Below are positions 8,073 to 17,003 of a stretch of DNA of 64,000 bases, in pieces. The stretch is from Confluentibacter lentus (GTDB lineage Bacteria > Bacteroidota > Bacteroidia > Flavobacteriales > Flavobacteriaceae), in the NCBI RefSeq assembly GCF_002806995.1, contig NZ_NIHE01000003.1, forward strand, positions 124,001-188,000. The letters are read 5' to 3'. Position numbers and translations under genes: made by a program. Positions within the stretch are counted from its first letter, which is position 1. Every line of letters starts with the position of its first letter. The notes beneath the pieces are model-generated. The model was not told the origin of the DNA. It saw nothing but the letters and a program-made list of their open reading frames with translations, and searched no databases.

Positions 8073-8330
8073 ATGACTAAACAAGAAAAGGCAACCGCCT
8101 ATTGGAAAGAGAATATCAAATATCTTTTCATTTTATTAACCATTTGGTTTTTGGTTTCTTATGGAGCCGGCATCTTATTTAAAGATGCGTTGGACACTAT
8201 AAAAATAGCAGGCTTTAAACTCGGTTTTTGGTTTGCGCAACAAGGTTCCATGTATGTGTTTGTTATTTTAATTTTCGTGTATGTTCGTATTATGAATAAA
8301 CTTGATAAAAAATACGGATATGACAACTAG
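8073..8330 (+). CDS. DUF4212 protein, small subunit of sodium/solute symporter
   Basis: 85 residues with two membrane segments (about 18-38 and 58-76) separated by the conserved GFKLGFWFAQQGS loop that marks DUF4212. These proteins are always encoded next to an SSS-family permease and are taken to be its small subunit. The 3' end overlaps the permease start by 11 bases, so the two are translationally coupled. Confidence 0.92.
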   Translation: MTKQEKATAYWKENIKYLFILLTIWFLVSYGAGILFKDALDTIKIAGFKLGFWFAQQGSMYVFVILIFVYVRIMNKLDKKYGYDN

Positions 8331-10050
8331 TTTATTATTGGTAGAAGCCATCAGCGTTCAAAACTGGACGTATATTTTAGTAGGTTTAACATTTGCATTA
8401 TACATAGGAATCGCCATATGGTCTCGAGCAGGTTCTACTAGGGAATTTTATGTGGCGGGAGGCGGTGTATCGCCATTAGCGAATGGTATGGCAACGGCGG
8501 CGGACTGGATGAGTGCGGCGTCATTTATATCGATGGCGGGTATTATTAGTTTTGCAGGTTATGATGGTGCTGTTTATTTAATGGGATGGACCGGAGGCTA
8601 TGTGTTGTTAGCCTTATTGCTAGCGCCTTATTTGCGCAAATTCGGAAAATTTACTGTTCCCGATTTTATTGGTGATCGTTACTATTCCAATACGGCTCGT
8701 ATTGTAGCTGTTTTTTGTGCGCTTATTGTATCGTTTACCTATGTTGCGGGTCAGATGCGTGGCGTTGGTATTGTGTTTTCGCGCTTTTTGGAAGTTGATA
8801 TCAATACAGGTGTTATATTAGGAATGCTCATTGTCTTGTTTTATGCCGTTCTTGGTGGTATGAAAGGCATCACCTATACGCAAGTCGCACAATATTGTGT
8901 ATTAATTTTTGCGTTTATGGTGCCTGCTATTTTTATCTCCATACAAATGACAGGAAATCCCATTCCGCAATTGGGTTTTGGAAGCACTTTATCTGATGGC
9001 TCTGGAACCTATTTACTTGATAAATTAGACGGATTGAGTACTGAACTTGGTTTTGCTGAATATACACAAGGCTCGAAATCAATGATAGATGTGTTTGCCA
9101 TCACCTTAGCATTAATGGTCGGCACAGCAGGTTTGCCACACGTTATCGTGCGCTTTTTTACAGTGAAGAATGTAAAGGATGCCCGTAAATCGGCTGGTCT
9201 AGCGTTGTTGCTAATTGTTATTTTATATACTACAGCACCTGCCGTATCCGTTTTTGCACGAACGAATTTGATTGAAACGGTTTCTAATAAAGAATATGCT
9301 AGCGTTCCTGAATGGTTCAAGAAATGGGAAAAAACAGGGTTGATTGTATTTGATGATAAAAATAAAGACGGACGCATTCAATATGTGGCCAATAAAGATC
9401 AAAATGAATTAACGGTTGATAACGACATTATGGTTTTGGCAAATCCTGAAATAGCCAAATTACCCAATTGGGTGATTGCCTTGGTGGCGGCTGGTGGCTT
9501 GGCGGCAGCGCTTTCAACGGCAGCTGGATTGTTATTGGTGATTTCTTCGTCGGTGTCCCACGATTTAATCAAAAAAATAATCAACCCTAAAATTTCTGAA
9601 AAAGGGGAATTGGTGGCAGCTCGTTTATCGGCTGTCGGCGCGGTTTGCGTGGCGGGTTATTTTGGAATTAATCCACCAGGATTTGTCGCGGCAGTTGTAG
9701 CATTGGCATTCGGATTGGCGGCGGCATCGTTTTTCCCAGCCATTATTTTAGGTATTTTTTATAAAAGAATGAATAAAGAAGGTGCCATTGCGGGTATGGT
9801 GGTTGGTATCGTTGCCATGTTGTTTTATATGATGAAATATAAACTAGGATGGTTTGACGAAGTGCTTCCGGATAAAAGCGAATGGTGGTTTGGCATTTCA
9901 CCCGAAGGTTTCGGAAGTGTTGCCATGGTTTTAAATTTCATTGTATCCATCACCATCATGAAATTCACGCCAGAACCACCAAAGAATGTGCAGGCTATGG
10001 TCGAAAAAATAAGAATACCTAGTGGTGCGGGAAAGGCAACAGGACATTAA
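8320..10050 (+). CDS. Sodium:solute symporter, acetate/short-chain carboxylate type
   Basis: 576 residues from an ATG at 8320, chosen over a TTG 18 bases upstream because it gives a short coupled overlap with the DUF4212 gene. About 13 membrane segments are seen. Motifs include REFYVAGGGVSPLANGMATAADWMS and GTAGLPHVIVRFFTVK, both typical of SSS permeases of the ActP and DUF4212-partnered groups. A soluble insertion (about 305-365, KKWEKTGLIVFDDKNKDG) lies between membrane segments. Acetyl-CoA synthetase follows 53 bases downstream, which strongly suggests acetate or a related short acid as substrate. Confidence 0.92.
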   Translation: MTTSLLLVEAISVQNWTYILVGLTFALYIGIAIWSRAGSTREFYVAGGGVSPLANGMATAADWMSAASFISMAGIISFAGYDGAVYLMGWTGGYVLLALLLAPYLRKFGKFTVPDFIGDRYYSNTARIVAVFCALIVSFTYVAGQMRGVGIVFSRFLEVDINTGVILGMLIVLFYAVLGGMKGITYTQVAQYCVLIFAFMVPAIFISIQMTGNPIPQLGFGSTLSDGSGTYLLDKLDGLSTELGFAEYTQGSKSMIDVFAITLALMVGTAGLPHVIVRFFTVKNVKDARKSAGLALLLIVILYTTAPAVSVFARTNLIETVSNKEYASVPEWFKKWEKTGLIVFDDKNKDGRIQYVANKDQNELTVDNDIMVLANPEIAKLPNWVIALVAAGGLAAALSTAAGLLLVISSSVSHDLIKKIINPKISEKGELVAARLSAVGAVCVAGYFGINPPGFVAAVVALAFGLAAASFFPAIILGIFYKRMNKEGAIAGMVVGIVAMLFYMMKYKLGWFDEVLPDKSEWWFGISPEGFGSVAMVLNFIVSITIMKFTPEPPKNVQAMVEKIRIPSGAGKATGH

Positions 10051-10095
10051 ACAATAAATCAAATAAACGAATCAACGCATAAACAAATCAACAGT
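10051..10095. repeat. Simple intergenic repeat (AATCAAC/AAACAAATC words)
   Basis: Between the symporter and acs lies a run of near-repeated words such as AAATCAA, AACGAATCAA and AAACAAATCAAC. Read on the minus strand it resembles the TTGTTTA-rich repeat at 15341. No reading frame or hairpin was seen. Confidence 0.45.
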
Positions 10096-10103
10096 TATTT
10101 ACA

Positions 10104-12011
10104 ATGAGTAATTACCACATAAAACATTTAGAAGAATATTATCAAGTTTATAGAAAATCCGTCAGGGAACCTGAAAATTTTTGGGAAGAAGTTGCAGAAG
10201 AACATTTTATGTGGCAAAAAAAGTGGGATAATGTGCTGAGCTGGGATTTTAGTAAACCGGAAGTGAAATGGTTTGAAGGTGCTAAATTAAATATTACCGA
10301 AAACTGTATTGATAGACATTTAGCCACTCGTGGCGAAAAAACCGCTATTATTTTTGAACCTAATAGTCCAGATGAGGCAGCAGAACATATAACTTATAAT
10401 CAGTTACACGAACGGGTTAATAAATTCGCCAATGTTTTAAAAACAGAAGGCATCACAAAAGGCGATCGGGTTTGTATTTATTTGCCGATGATTCCAGAAT
10501 TAGCGATTTCCGTTTTGGCTTGCGCTAGAATCGGTGCCATTCATTCAGTGGTGTTCGCAGGGTTTTCCGCGACAGCGTTATCAACGAGAATTAATGATTC
10601 GGATTGTAAGATGGTCATTACCAGTGACGGCTCTTACCGTGGCGAAAAATCCATTGATTTAAAAGGCATTGTGGATGATGCTTTAGAGGATTGTCCGTGC
10701 GTAAAAACGGTTTTGGTCGCCAAACGAATCCATTCTGAAATAGACATGAAAGCTGGCCGCGATAAATGGTTACAACCTTTATTGGATAATGCTTCTGCTA
10801 TTTGTAAAGCTGAAATTATGGATGCGGAAGATCCATTATTCATTTTGTATACATCGGGTTCAACCGGAAAACCAAAAGGCATGGTGCATACCACGGGGGG
10901 CTACATGGTTTTCACGGCTTATACCTTTAAGAATGTGTTTCAATATAGAGATGGCGACATCTATTGGTGTACTGCAGATATTGGATGGATTACGGGACAT
11001 AGTTATATTGTTTATGGTCCGCTAGCAAATGGCGCTACCACCATCATGTTTGAAGGTGTGCCACATTACCCGGATTTCGGACGCTTTTGGAAAGTCATAG
11101 AAAAGCATAAAGTGACCCAATTTTATACAGCACCAACAGCCATTCGTGCCTTAGCAAAACAAGGAACAGAGTTGGTTGATCAATATGATTTATCCTCGCT
11201 TAAAGTCTTGGGGTCTGTTGGAGAACCTATAAATGAAGAAGCGTGGCATTGGTATAATGATAATATAGGGAAGAAAAATAGTCCGATTGTGGACACTTGG
11301 TGGCAGACAGAAACAGGTGGGATTATGATTTCGCCCATTCCGTTTGTAACGCCAACAAAACCAACTTACGCCACGCTTCCATTCCCTGGGATTCAACCTG
11401 CTTTAATGGATGAAACTGGCGAGGAATTAAAAGGCAATCAGGTAGATGGCAGACTATGCATTAAATTCCCTTGGCCAAGTATGGCGCGAACCATTTGGGG
11501 CAATCATGAACGTTATAGAGAAACCTATTTTTCGACATTTGAAAATAAGTATTTTACAGGAGATGGTGCTTTGCGTGATGAAGTCGGTTATTACAGAATC
11601 ACGGGTCGCGTTGATGATGTGATTATTGTGTCTGGACATAATTTAGGAACGGCTCCTATAGAAGATGCTATTAACGAACACCCAGCGGTGGCAGAATCTG
11701 CCATAGTTGGATTTCCACATGAAATTAAAGGGAATGCCTTATACGGATTTGTTATTTTGAAAGACACGGGCGAATCGCGTGTGCATGATAACTTGCGTAA
11801 AGAAATCAATCAAATCATATCTGAGCATATCGGACCGATAGCTAAATTGGATAAAATTCAGTTTACAAGTGGCTTACCAAAAACACGCTCGGGAAAAATC
11901 ATGCGTCGTATTTTACGCAAAATTGCTTGTAAGGACATTTCTAATTTGGGTGATACGAGTACGTTATTAAATCCAGAAGTTGTTCAGGAGATTATTGATA
12001 ATGCTTTGTGA
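10104..12011 (+). CDS. acs: Acetyl-CoA synthetase (AMP-forming)
   Basis: 635 residues. It converts acetate, ATP and CoA to acetyl-CoA, AMP and pyrophosphate in the cytoplasm. Domain order is ACAS_N, AMP-binding, AMP-binding C. Motifs: the P-loop-like YTSGSTGKPKG at 249-259, the WWQTETGG signature of acetyl-CoA synthetases, and the C-terminal PKTRSGKIMRR with K598, the lysine acetylated by Pat-type enzymes in other bacteria. Placed just after a symporter pair, it forms an acetate uptake and activation module. Confidence 0.97.
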   Translation: MSNYHIKHLEEYYQVYRKSVREPENFWEEVAEEHFMWQKKWDNVLSWDFSKPEVKWFEGAKLNITENCIDRHLATRGEKTAIIFEPNSPDEAAEHITYNQLHERVNKFANVLKTEGITKGDRVCIYLPMIPELAISVLACARIGAIHSVVFAGFSATALSTRINDSDCKMVITSDGSYRGEKSIDLKGIVDDALEDCPCVKTVLVAKRIHSEIDMKAGRDKWLQPLLDNASAICKAEIMDAEDPLFILYTSGSTGKPKGMVHTTGGYMVFTAYTFKNVFQYRDGDIYWCTADIGWITGHSYIVYGPLANGATTIMFEGVPHYPDFGRFWKVIEKHKVTQFYTAPTAIRALAKQGTELVDQYDLSSLKVLGSVGEPINEEAWHWYNDNIGKKNSPIVDTWWQTETGGIMISPIPFVTPTKPTYATLPFPGIQPALMDETGEELKGNQVDGRLCIKFPWPSMARTIWGNHERYRETYFSTFENKYFTGDGALRDEVGYYRITGRVDDVIIVSGHNLGTAPIEDAINEHPAVAESAIVGFPHEIKGNALYGFVILKDTGESRVHDNLRKEINQIISEHIGPIAKLDKIQFTSGLPKTRSGKIMRRILRKIACKDISNLGDTSTLLNPEVVQEIIDNAL

Positions 12012-12046
12012 AAAATATACGTCCTACATAATTTAAAGAAGAAATC

Positions 12047-12484
12047 ATGAAAAAATTAATTTTATTTTTTGGCTTAATTTTTATGATGCATGTATCTTAT
12101 GGACAAGAATCGACAGATGCTATGACGGCTGAATTTTTTAAAAAATATGAAAAGGATACAAACGCGGCTTTTGATTATATTTTTGGAACCAACAAATGGA
12201 TGGGTGAAAATAAAGATGGAACAGAAAAAGTTAAATTTCAGATTAGAGAATATGCCAATTTAATGGGGCAATATATTGGATTTGAAAAATTAACTGAAAA
12301 ATCTCTTGGGGAAAGTTTAAAAGTATCTATTTATCTAGTGAAGTATGATAGACAGCCGTTAAGGTTTATTTTTAAGTATTATAAAGCAAAAGATAAGTGG
12401 ATGCTGTTTAATTTAAAATTTGATGATAAGATTGATGACGAACTTGATGAGATTATGAAATATGATTATTTAAATGGGAATTAA
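12047..12484 (+). CDS. Small secreted protein of unknown function
   Basis: 145 residues with a clear signal peptide (MKKLILFFGLIFMMHVSYGQ, cleavage near residue 19). The mature protein is charged and mixed alpha/beta, containing AFDYIFGTNKWMGENKDG and a closing region FKYYKAKDKWMLFNLKFDD that recalls NTF2-like DUF3887 folds, but I cannot assign it firmly. It starts 35 bases after acs on the same strand and may be read with it. Confidence 0.7.
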   Translation: MKKLILFFGLIFMMHVSYGQESTDAMTAEFFKKYEKDTNAAFDYIFGTNKWMGENKDGTEKVKFQIREYANLMGQYIGFEKLTEKSLGESLKVSIYLVKYDRQPLRFIFKYYKAKDKWMLFNLKFDDKIDDELDEIMKYDYLNGN

Positions 12485-12528
12485 ATCATAAGCAGCTTAG
12501 AAATTATATATGAAGCTTCTAAAGATGA

Positions 12529-13710
12529 TTATTTGATTTTGTTACAGACAAGAACAATTTTGTTACCATCCGTATCCGTCGTAAAAAACAAATACAAGTC
12601 ACCACCATCCTTAATGCCTAGTTTTTTTCGTATTTGCTCAACCGTTTCAGGAAAATTTCGGGTCGTAATATTGGCTTTGGTGATTACTAATTGTTTCAGT
12701 TCTTTTTTGTTATAAGGAATTATGTTTTCGATTTTAAAACGTCTTCCCGGAAACGGAATCAGTGATTCACTGGTATATAAATGTGAATGTTTATGAAGTT
12801 TAAAAATTGATAGCTTCTCTGGAACAGTATTGAAGGCCCCAGCTTTTAAAATAGCGGTGTTGGGTTCGTATAAATAGGTAAGTGGTTGGCTGTATTGTGA
12901 TTCTAATGATTTTTCATCTTTCAATTGAAATTCAAAATAATCGTCGGAGCCATGTTTTAAATTGATGGTTTTTATATGTATGTCTCCGGTAAAACCATCT
13001 TCCAAAATCCACAGTAATTCTTTGACTTCATTATTGACGGCCACTACATGAATGGTTTTAACGAACTGTAATTCGCCAATACCGACCGATATATCAAGCA
13101 ATGGCGATGTTTTAATCATAATATTTTTTGAATGCTGAAAAAGTAACTCTAAATGTTCTGGAACATTAGGTAAACAATCATTTAAAAGGAAGACTTTGCC
13201 TTTGCTGTCGTGACGTCTGGAAGGGTCTATGTAAATCCAATCAAGTGCTTCATCGGTCTTTTCCAAATACTCTAAGCCATCAGTATGTATGGTTTTAATA
13301 TTCGAAACCAGAAGTTGTTTGTAATTATGCGCAACGATTTCCGATAGTTTCTTATCAATCTCACAATGCGTCACCAAATCAAATTGTTTTGAGAAATAAT
13401 AACAATCGACACCAAAACCGCCCGTTACGTCAATCATGCTTTTCCCATGCATCAAACTAGCTTTATAGTCCGCCGTAGTTTCAGAAGACGTTTGCTCAAT
13501 ATTTAATTTATTGGGATAGTAAATAAGTGGGGTTTTAAACCAGATGGGGAGCTTCTTTTCGCACTTGACTTTAGCTTCTATTTGTTCGATGAGTTCTTTG
13601 GTAGTAACGGCGTCAAAAGTGGTTCCTTTTAATACGATTTCAGAAATATTCGACTGTAAATGATTATTTATAAAATTCTGTATATCAGTATTTAAAATAG
13701 CTGTATTCAA
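12529..13710 (-). CDS. THUMP-like class I SAM methyltransferase
   Basis: About 393 residues. The methyltransferase core shows motif I MIDVTGGFGVDCYYFS and a DPSRR catalytic-type motif (IYIDPSRR), typical of the Bacteroidota family with a C-terminal THUMP-like ferredoxin fold. The target is probably RNA. The frame is open to a TTG at 13746, overlapping the permease gene by 29 bases. I prefer the TTG at 13710, which gives MNTAILNTDIQNFI and a 7-base gap. Neither is an ATG, so the start is uncertain. It closes a minus-strand run rich in RNA-modifying enzymes. Confidence 0.85.
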   Translation of the reverse strand: MNTAILNTDIQNFINNHLQSNISEIVLKGTTFDAVTTKELIEQIEAKVKCEKKLPIWFKTPLIYYPNKLNIEQTSSETTADYKASLMHGKSMIDVTGGFGVDCYYFSKQFDLVTHCEIDKKLSEIVAHNYKQLLVSNIKTIHTDGLEYLEKTDEALDWIYIDPSRRHDSKGKVFLLNDCLPNVPEHLELLFQHSKNIMIKTSPLLDISVGIGELQFVKTIHVVAVNNEVKELLWILEDGFTGDIHIKTINLKHGSDDYFEFQLKDEKSLESQYSQPLTYLYEPNTAILKAGAFNTVPEKLSIFKLHKHSHLYTSESLIPFPGRRFKIENIIPYNKKELKQLVITKANITTRNFPETVEQIRKKLGIKDGGDLYLFFTTDTDGNKIVLVCNKIK

Positions 13711-13717
13711 AGTAAAA

Positions 13718-14806
13718 CTAAAGGTCTTTAGTAAGCTTTTTAACAATCTTGTTTTCTGATAAAAACTCTTTTAAAATTACTTTAATCGCCGTGTAGCCCG
13801 GTACCGCTACCATCATACCAATAATGCCAAAAAGAATGCCTGCTATGATAATGATTAGAAATATTTCCAATGGATGCGACTTTACGCTTTTTGAAAAAAT
13901 GATGGGCTGACTCAAATTATTGTCTATGAATTGTGCTATTAAACAACCAATGACAACGTAGATGGTTTTTGGGAAAATAACCTCACTAAAACTTGCTCCC
14001 AAATTACTGGTCATTGTTAAAATGATAATTAAAACAAGACTGATTAATGGGCCTACATAGGGAATTAAATTCAGCAAAGCACATAAAAAAGCAATGATGA
14101 TGGCGTTCTTAATTCCGAAAACAACCAAAACAATCATATAAAGAATGAAGAGAATGACCATTTGTAAAATAAGACCATTAAAATATCTGGATAACAAATC
14201 CTTAATTTTGGTTGATGAGTTTTTCCACCGACTTTCTTTACTATCTGGAATGAACATAAGAATACCATTTTCAAAAAGTTGACTGTCTTTTAAAAAGAAA
14301 AAAGAGATGAATAATACAGAGAAAAAACCAACAGTAAAATTACCAAAGCCACTAATAATGGAATTAAAAAAAGCGGGAATTATTGAATAATCAATTTTAG
14401 AAAATAGATTGTAGTCATTAAAAGATTGTTTAACATCTAAATCATTCAATTGGAAATAATTAATGATTTGTATGTATAAATCCTCTAGATTCTTTTGTAG
14501 TTCATCTATGTTTAATAAGGATAAGTTATGAATTTGTTCAATAACCAAAGGGATAAATAAGCTCATGATGCCTAAAAATATAGCAATCAACAATACCATA
14601 GTTACAATGACAGCAAGCGTGTTTTTAAACTTGAAGCGCCTTCTTAAAAACAATACAATGGGCCTTCCTATTAGGGAAATAACGGCGGCAATAGCCAAAT
14701 AAGCCAAAACAGACCGTATTTCATATAAGAAAAAAAGCAGAATAGCAACGCCAATGATAATGGACAATGCTCTTAGAATACCGCTTGCTATTATTTTTGA
14801 ATTCAT
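13718..14806 (-). CDS. AI-2E family transporter (PerM/YdiK type)
   Basis: 362 residues with about eight membrane segments: two at the N-terminus, one near 60-85, a soluble stretch with helical repeats (about 90-150), and a C-terminal bundle with the conserved LNLIPYVGPLISLVL and PLEIFLIIIIAGILFGIIGMMVAVP motifs. The family was named for autoinducer-2 export, but several members are Na+/H+ antiporters, so the substrate is open. It lies between a TrmH-type and a THUMP-like methyltransferase gene on the same strand. Confidence 0.9.
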   Translation of the reverse strand: MNSKIIASGILRALSIIIGVAILLFFLYEIRSVLAYLAIAAVISLIGRPIVLFLRRRFKFKNTLAVIVTMVLLIAIFLGIMSLFIPLVIEQIHNLSLLNIDELQKNLEDLYIQIINYFQLNDLDVKQSFNDYNLFSKIDYSIIPAFFNSIISGFGNFTVGFFSVLFISFFFLKDSQLFENGILMFIPDSKESRWKNSSTKIKDLLSRYFNGLILQMVILFILYMIVLVVFGIKNAIIIAFLCALLNLIPYVGPLISLVLIIILTMTSNLGASFSEVIFPKTIYVVIGCLIAQFIDNNLSQPIIFSKSVKSHPLEIFLIIIIAGILFGIIGMMVAVPGYTAIKVILKEFLSENKIVKKLTKDL

Positions 14807-14827
14807 TTAGTAAATATAATAAATCGG

Positions 14828-15328
14828 CTATAAAAGTTGCTTAGTCATTTCATATAAAGCAATATTGGTAGCTTGTACCACATTCATGCTACTATTTTGT
14901 CCGAACATATCAATATGAACAATCGCATCCGAGTTTTTTAAAGTAGCTTCAGAAACTCCGAAATTCTCATCTCCAATGACTAAAACGATAGGTTTTTCTT
15001 TTGAAAATGTATAGGCATGAAGTGGCTGACTGGAATTGGTGATTTCAAGCGAGATGATTTGGTAACCTTTAGTTTTTAAATGGTCTATAACGTTTGAAGC
15101 GGATTCTGAAATTTCATAATTCACCACCTTTTCGGTCGCTCTCGATGTTTTGGTCATTTTTCTTCCAAGCTCAATATGTTTACCACAAAGAATTAATTTT
15201 TCAACTCCAAAAGCGTCTGCTGTTCTGAATAAACTTCCCATATTGGGGGCATTCGTAACGTTGTCGCAAACCAATATGATGGGGAATGTGCGTTTTGGAA
15301 AGGTTGTGTTGTAGTGAGTTAATTGCAC
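14828..15328 (-). CDS. SpoU/TrmH-family RNA 2'-O-methyltransferase
   Basis: 166 residues from a GTG start. The three SPOUT motifs are visible: NVTNAPNMGSLFRTADAFG (motif 1, arginine retained), VLVIGDENFGVSE (motif 2) and NSSMNVVQATNIALYEM (motif 3). The short length, without an N-terminal substrate-binding domain, fits tRNA-type TrmH/TrmL members. The exact target nucleotide cannot be read. It is 21 bases upstream of the AI-2E-type gene and likely co-transcribed. Confidence 0.9.
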   Translation of the reverse strand: MQLTHYNTTFPKRTFPIILVCDNVTNAPNMGSLFRTADAFGVEKLILCGKHIELGRKMTKTSRATEKVVNYEISESASNVIDHLKTKGYQIISLEITNSSQPLHAYTFSKEKPIVLVIGDENFGVSEATLKNSDAIVHIDMFGQNSSMNVVQATNIALYEMTKQLL

Positions 15329-15340
15329 TGGTGTTTAGTT

Positions 15341-15437
15341 GTTTGTTGTTAAGATGTTTGTTGTTGAGATGTTTAATCGTTTAATTGTGTAATCGTAAAT
15401 CGCAACTCGTTAATTGTTTTAGTTGTTTAATCGTTTA
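15341..15437. repeat. Tandem and dispersed simple repeats (GTTTGTTGTTRAGAT; GTTTAATCGTTTA)
   Basis: GTTTGTTGTTAAGAT at 15341-15355 is followed directly by GTTTGTTGTTGAGAT at 15356-15370, a 15-bp tandem repeat with one mismatch. The word GTTTAATCGTTTA then occurs at 15371-15383 and again at 15425-15437. The stretch fills the gap between the TrmH and DUF4159 genes. No coding frame is seen. Confidence 0.65.
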
Positions 15438-15463
15438 TTCATAAATCGTACATCATAATCACT

Positions 15464-16114
15464 TCAATTTTCAAACGCATATTTCACAATATTGGCACCC
15501 ATTTTAAGGGCTTTTTCCCTAACATCTGCGGGGTCGTTGTGTACATCAGGGTCTTCCCAGCCGTCGCCTAAATCGCTTTCCAAAGTGAATAATAATACCA
15601 ATCGGTCTTCGTGAAAAATACCAAATGCTTGCGGACGTTTGCCATCATGTTCATGGATTTTTGGCAAACCTTCAGGAAATTTGTAAACCGTATTAAACAC
15701 ACCATGATTGGAAGGAAGCTCCACTAAATCCTTATCAGGAAATACTTTTTTAAGTTCTTTGGTGATATAAGGCTTCATACCATAATTGTCATCGATATGT
15801 AAAAAACCTCCGGAAACTAAATAATTACGTAAATTTTCGGCATCCGTTTCACTAAAAAAAACGTTGCCATGCCCCGTCATGTGTAAAAAAGGGTATTGAA
15901 AAATATCTTGGCTGCCTACTTCAACTTCTTGCGCTTTTGGGTGGATTTTAGTATTGATATTCGAGTTACAATAGGCAATTAAATTTTTTAAAGCTGTTGG
16001 ATTAGAGTACCAATCGCCACCGCCTTTATATTTAAGTAATGCGATGTCTTGTGAAAAGGAGATGAAAGATAATAGACAAAAGATAATAGACAAAAGTATT
16101 GACGTTCTTTTCAT
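15464..16114 (-). CDS. DUF4159 secreted protein
   Basis: 216 residues with a signal peptide (cleavage near FISFSQ, residue 22). The body matches DUF4159: YPFLHMTGHGNVFFSETDAENLRNYLVSGGFLHIDDNYG, then a FGIFHEDRLVLLFTLESDLGDGWED segment. These proteins have a flavodoxin- or GATase-like fold and often accompany MoxR/DUF58/VWA gene sets, which are not present here. Function unknown. It sits within a block of RNA-modification genes but, being exported, is unlikely to act on RNA. Confidence 0.85.
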   Translation of the reverse strand: MKRTSILLSIIFCLLSFISFSQDIALLKYKGGGDWYSNPTALKNLIAYCNSNINTKIHPKAQEVEVGSQDIFQYPFLHMTGHGNVFFSETDAENLRNYLVSGGFLHIDDNYGMKPYITKELKKVFPDKDLVELPSNHGVFNTVYKFPEGLPKIHEHDGKRPQAFGIFHEDRLVLLFTLESDLGDGWEDPDVHNDPADVREKALKMGANIVKYAFEN

Positions 16115-16208
16115 CTGTTTTTATTATTTAAATTTCGGTCAGATGCAACACCCTCAATAATCATCCTCGTGTGTCTTAATGTTTTTATCATTGGTGTTTC
16201 ATATTATA

Positions 16209-16913
16209 TTATTCATTTATAAAAGCTACAGAATGGCAAGCCACAATAGCGGCGGTTTCTGTACGTAATCTGGTGTCTCCCAAAGTTACGGGAATAAATT
16301 TATTTTCAATTGCCATTTTAATTTCTTTAACGCTAAAATCGCCTTCGGGTCCGATTAAAATGGTTATATTCGAATTCGGTGTAATCTCATTTTTTAAAGA
16401 TTTTTTATCGGTTTCTTCGCAATGGGCAATGAATAAATCTCCCGCAAACTTCTGATTTATAAAATCCTTAAATAAAATAGGTTCGTTAAGTTTTGGTAAA
16501 TAACAGCTTAAGGATTGTTTCATGGCCGACTGCACGATTTTTTCAAAACGGTCGTTTTTTACAATTTTCCGTTCACTGTGATCGCAGATAATTGGGGTAA
16601 TAGTATCAATACCAATTTCAGTCGCTTTTTCTAAAAACCATTCATAACGGTCGTTCATTTTTGTCGGTGCAACTGCTAAATGCAACTGGTAGTTTCTTTT
16701 TGGTTGAAGGGATTTGTCAACTATTTTCACCAAACATTTTTTTATATCAGCCAGTGTGATTTCGGCAGTAAATAGCCAACCTTCGCCATTGGTGATATGG
16801 AGCGTATCGCCCATATTTTTACGCAACACTTTTACAATGTGATTGCTTTCTTCTTTAGAAAAAGAAAACTCATTTGTTGTTTCGGTAATATCTGGATTGT
16901 AGAAAAGCTGCAT
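16209..16913 (-). CDS. rsmE: 16S rRNA (uracil1498-N3)-methyltransferase
   Basis: 234 residues, usual length. An N-terminal PUA-like domain (about 1-70, including ESNHIVKVLRKNMGD) is followed by a SPOUT methyltransferase domain with ILIGPEGDFSVKEI and LGDTRLRTETAAI, the knot motifs of RsmE. It methylates U1498 of 16S rRNA in the assembled small subunit. It is 90 bases downstream of tsaD on the same strand. Confidence 0.95.
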   Translation of the reverse strand: MQLFYNPDITETTNEFSFSKEESNHIVKVLRKNMGDTLHITNGEGWLFTAEITLADIKKCLVKIVDKSLQPKRNYQLHLAVAPTKMNDRYEWFLEKATEIGIDTITPIICDHSERKIVKNDRFEKIVQSAMKQSLSCYLPKLNEPILFKDFINQKFAGDLFIAHCEETDKKSLKNEITPNSNITILIGPEGDFSVKEIKMAIENKFIPVTLGDTRLRTETAAIVACHSVAFINE

Positions 16914-16972
16914 CTAGTTAAGTTAAAAGTGAAAAATTAAAAGTTAAAAGTAATTTTTAAACTTGTTACAAA

Positions 16973-17000
16973 CTCCTTCCATTTGGGAAGGTTGGGTAGG
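16973..17000. repeat. CTCCTTCC...GGAAGG intergenic hairpin repeat
   Basis: CCTTCC at 16975-16980 pairs with GGAAGG at 16986-16991 around a 5-base loop, followed by TTGGGTAGGG. This sequence type (CTCCTTCC, a short loop, GGAAGGTTGGGTAGGG) is one I have met as a dispersed intergenic repeat in flavobacterial genomes. It lies 4 bases after the tsaD stop and lacks a U-run on either strand. Confidence 0.5.
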
Positions 17001-17003
17001 GCT

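Noticed and set aside
12485-12528. Possible bidirectional terminator between the acs-linked gene and the methyltransferase gene
   Set aside because: Only a six-base TTAGAA/TTCTAA pair with no clear T-run could be seen.
15341-15437. Possible CRISPR-like repeats
   Set aside because: The repeats are tandem low-complexity words without regular spacers and no cas gene is present.
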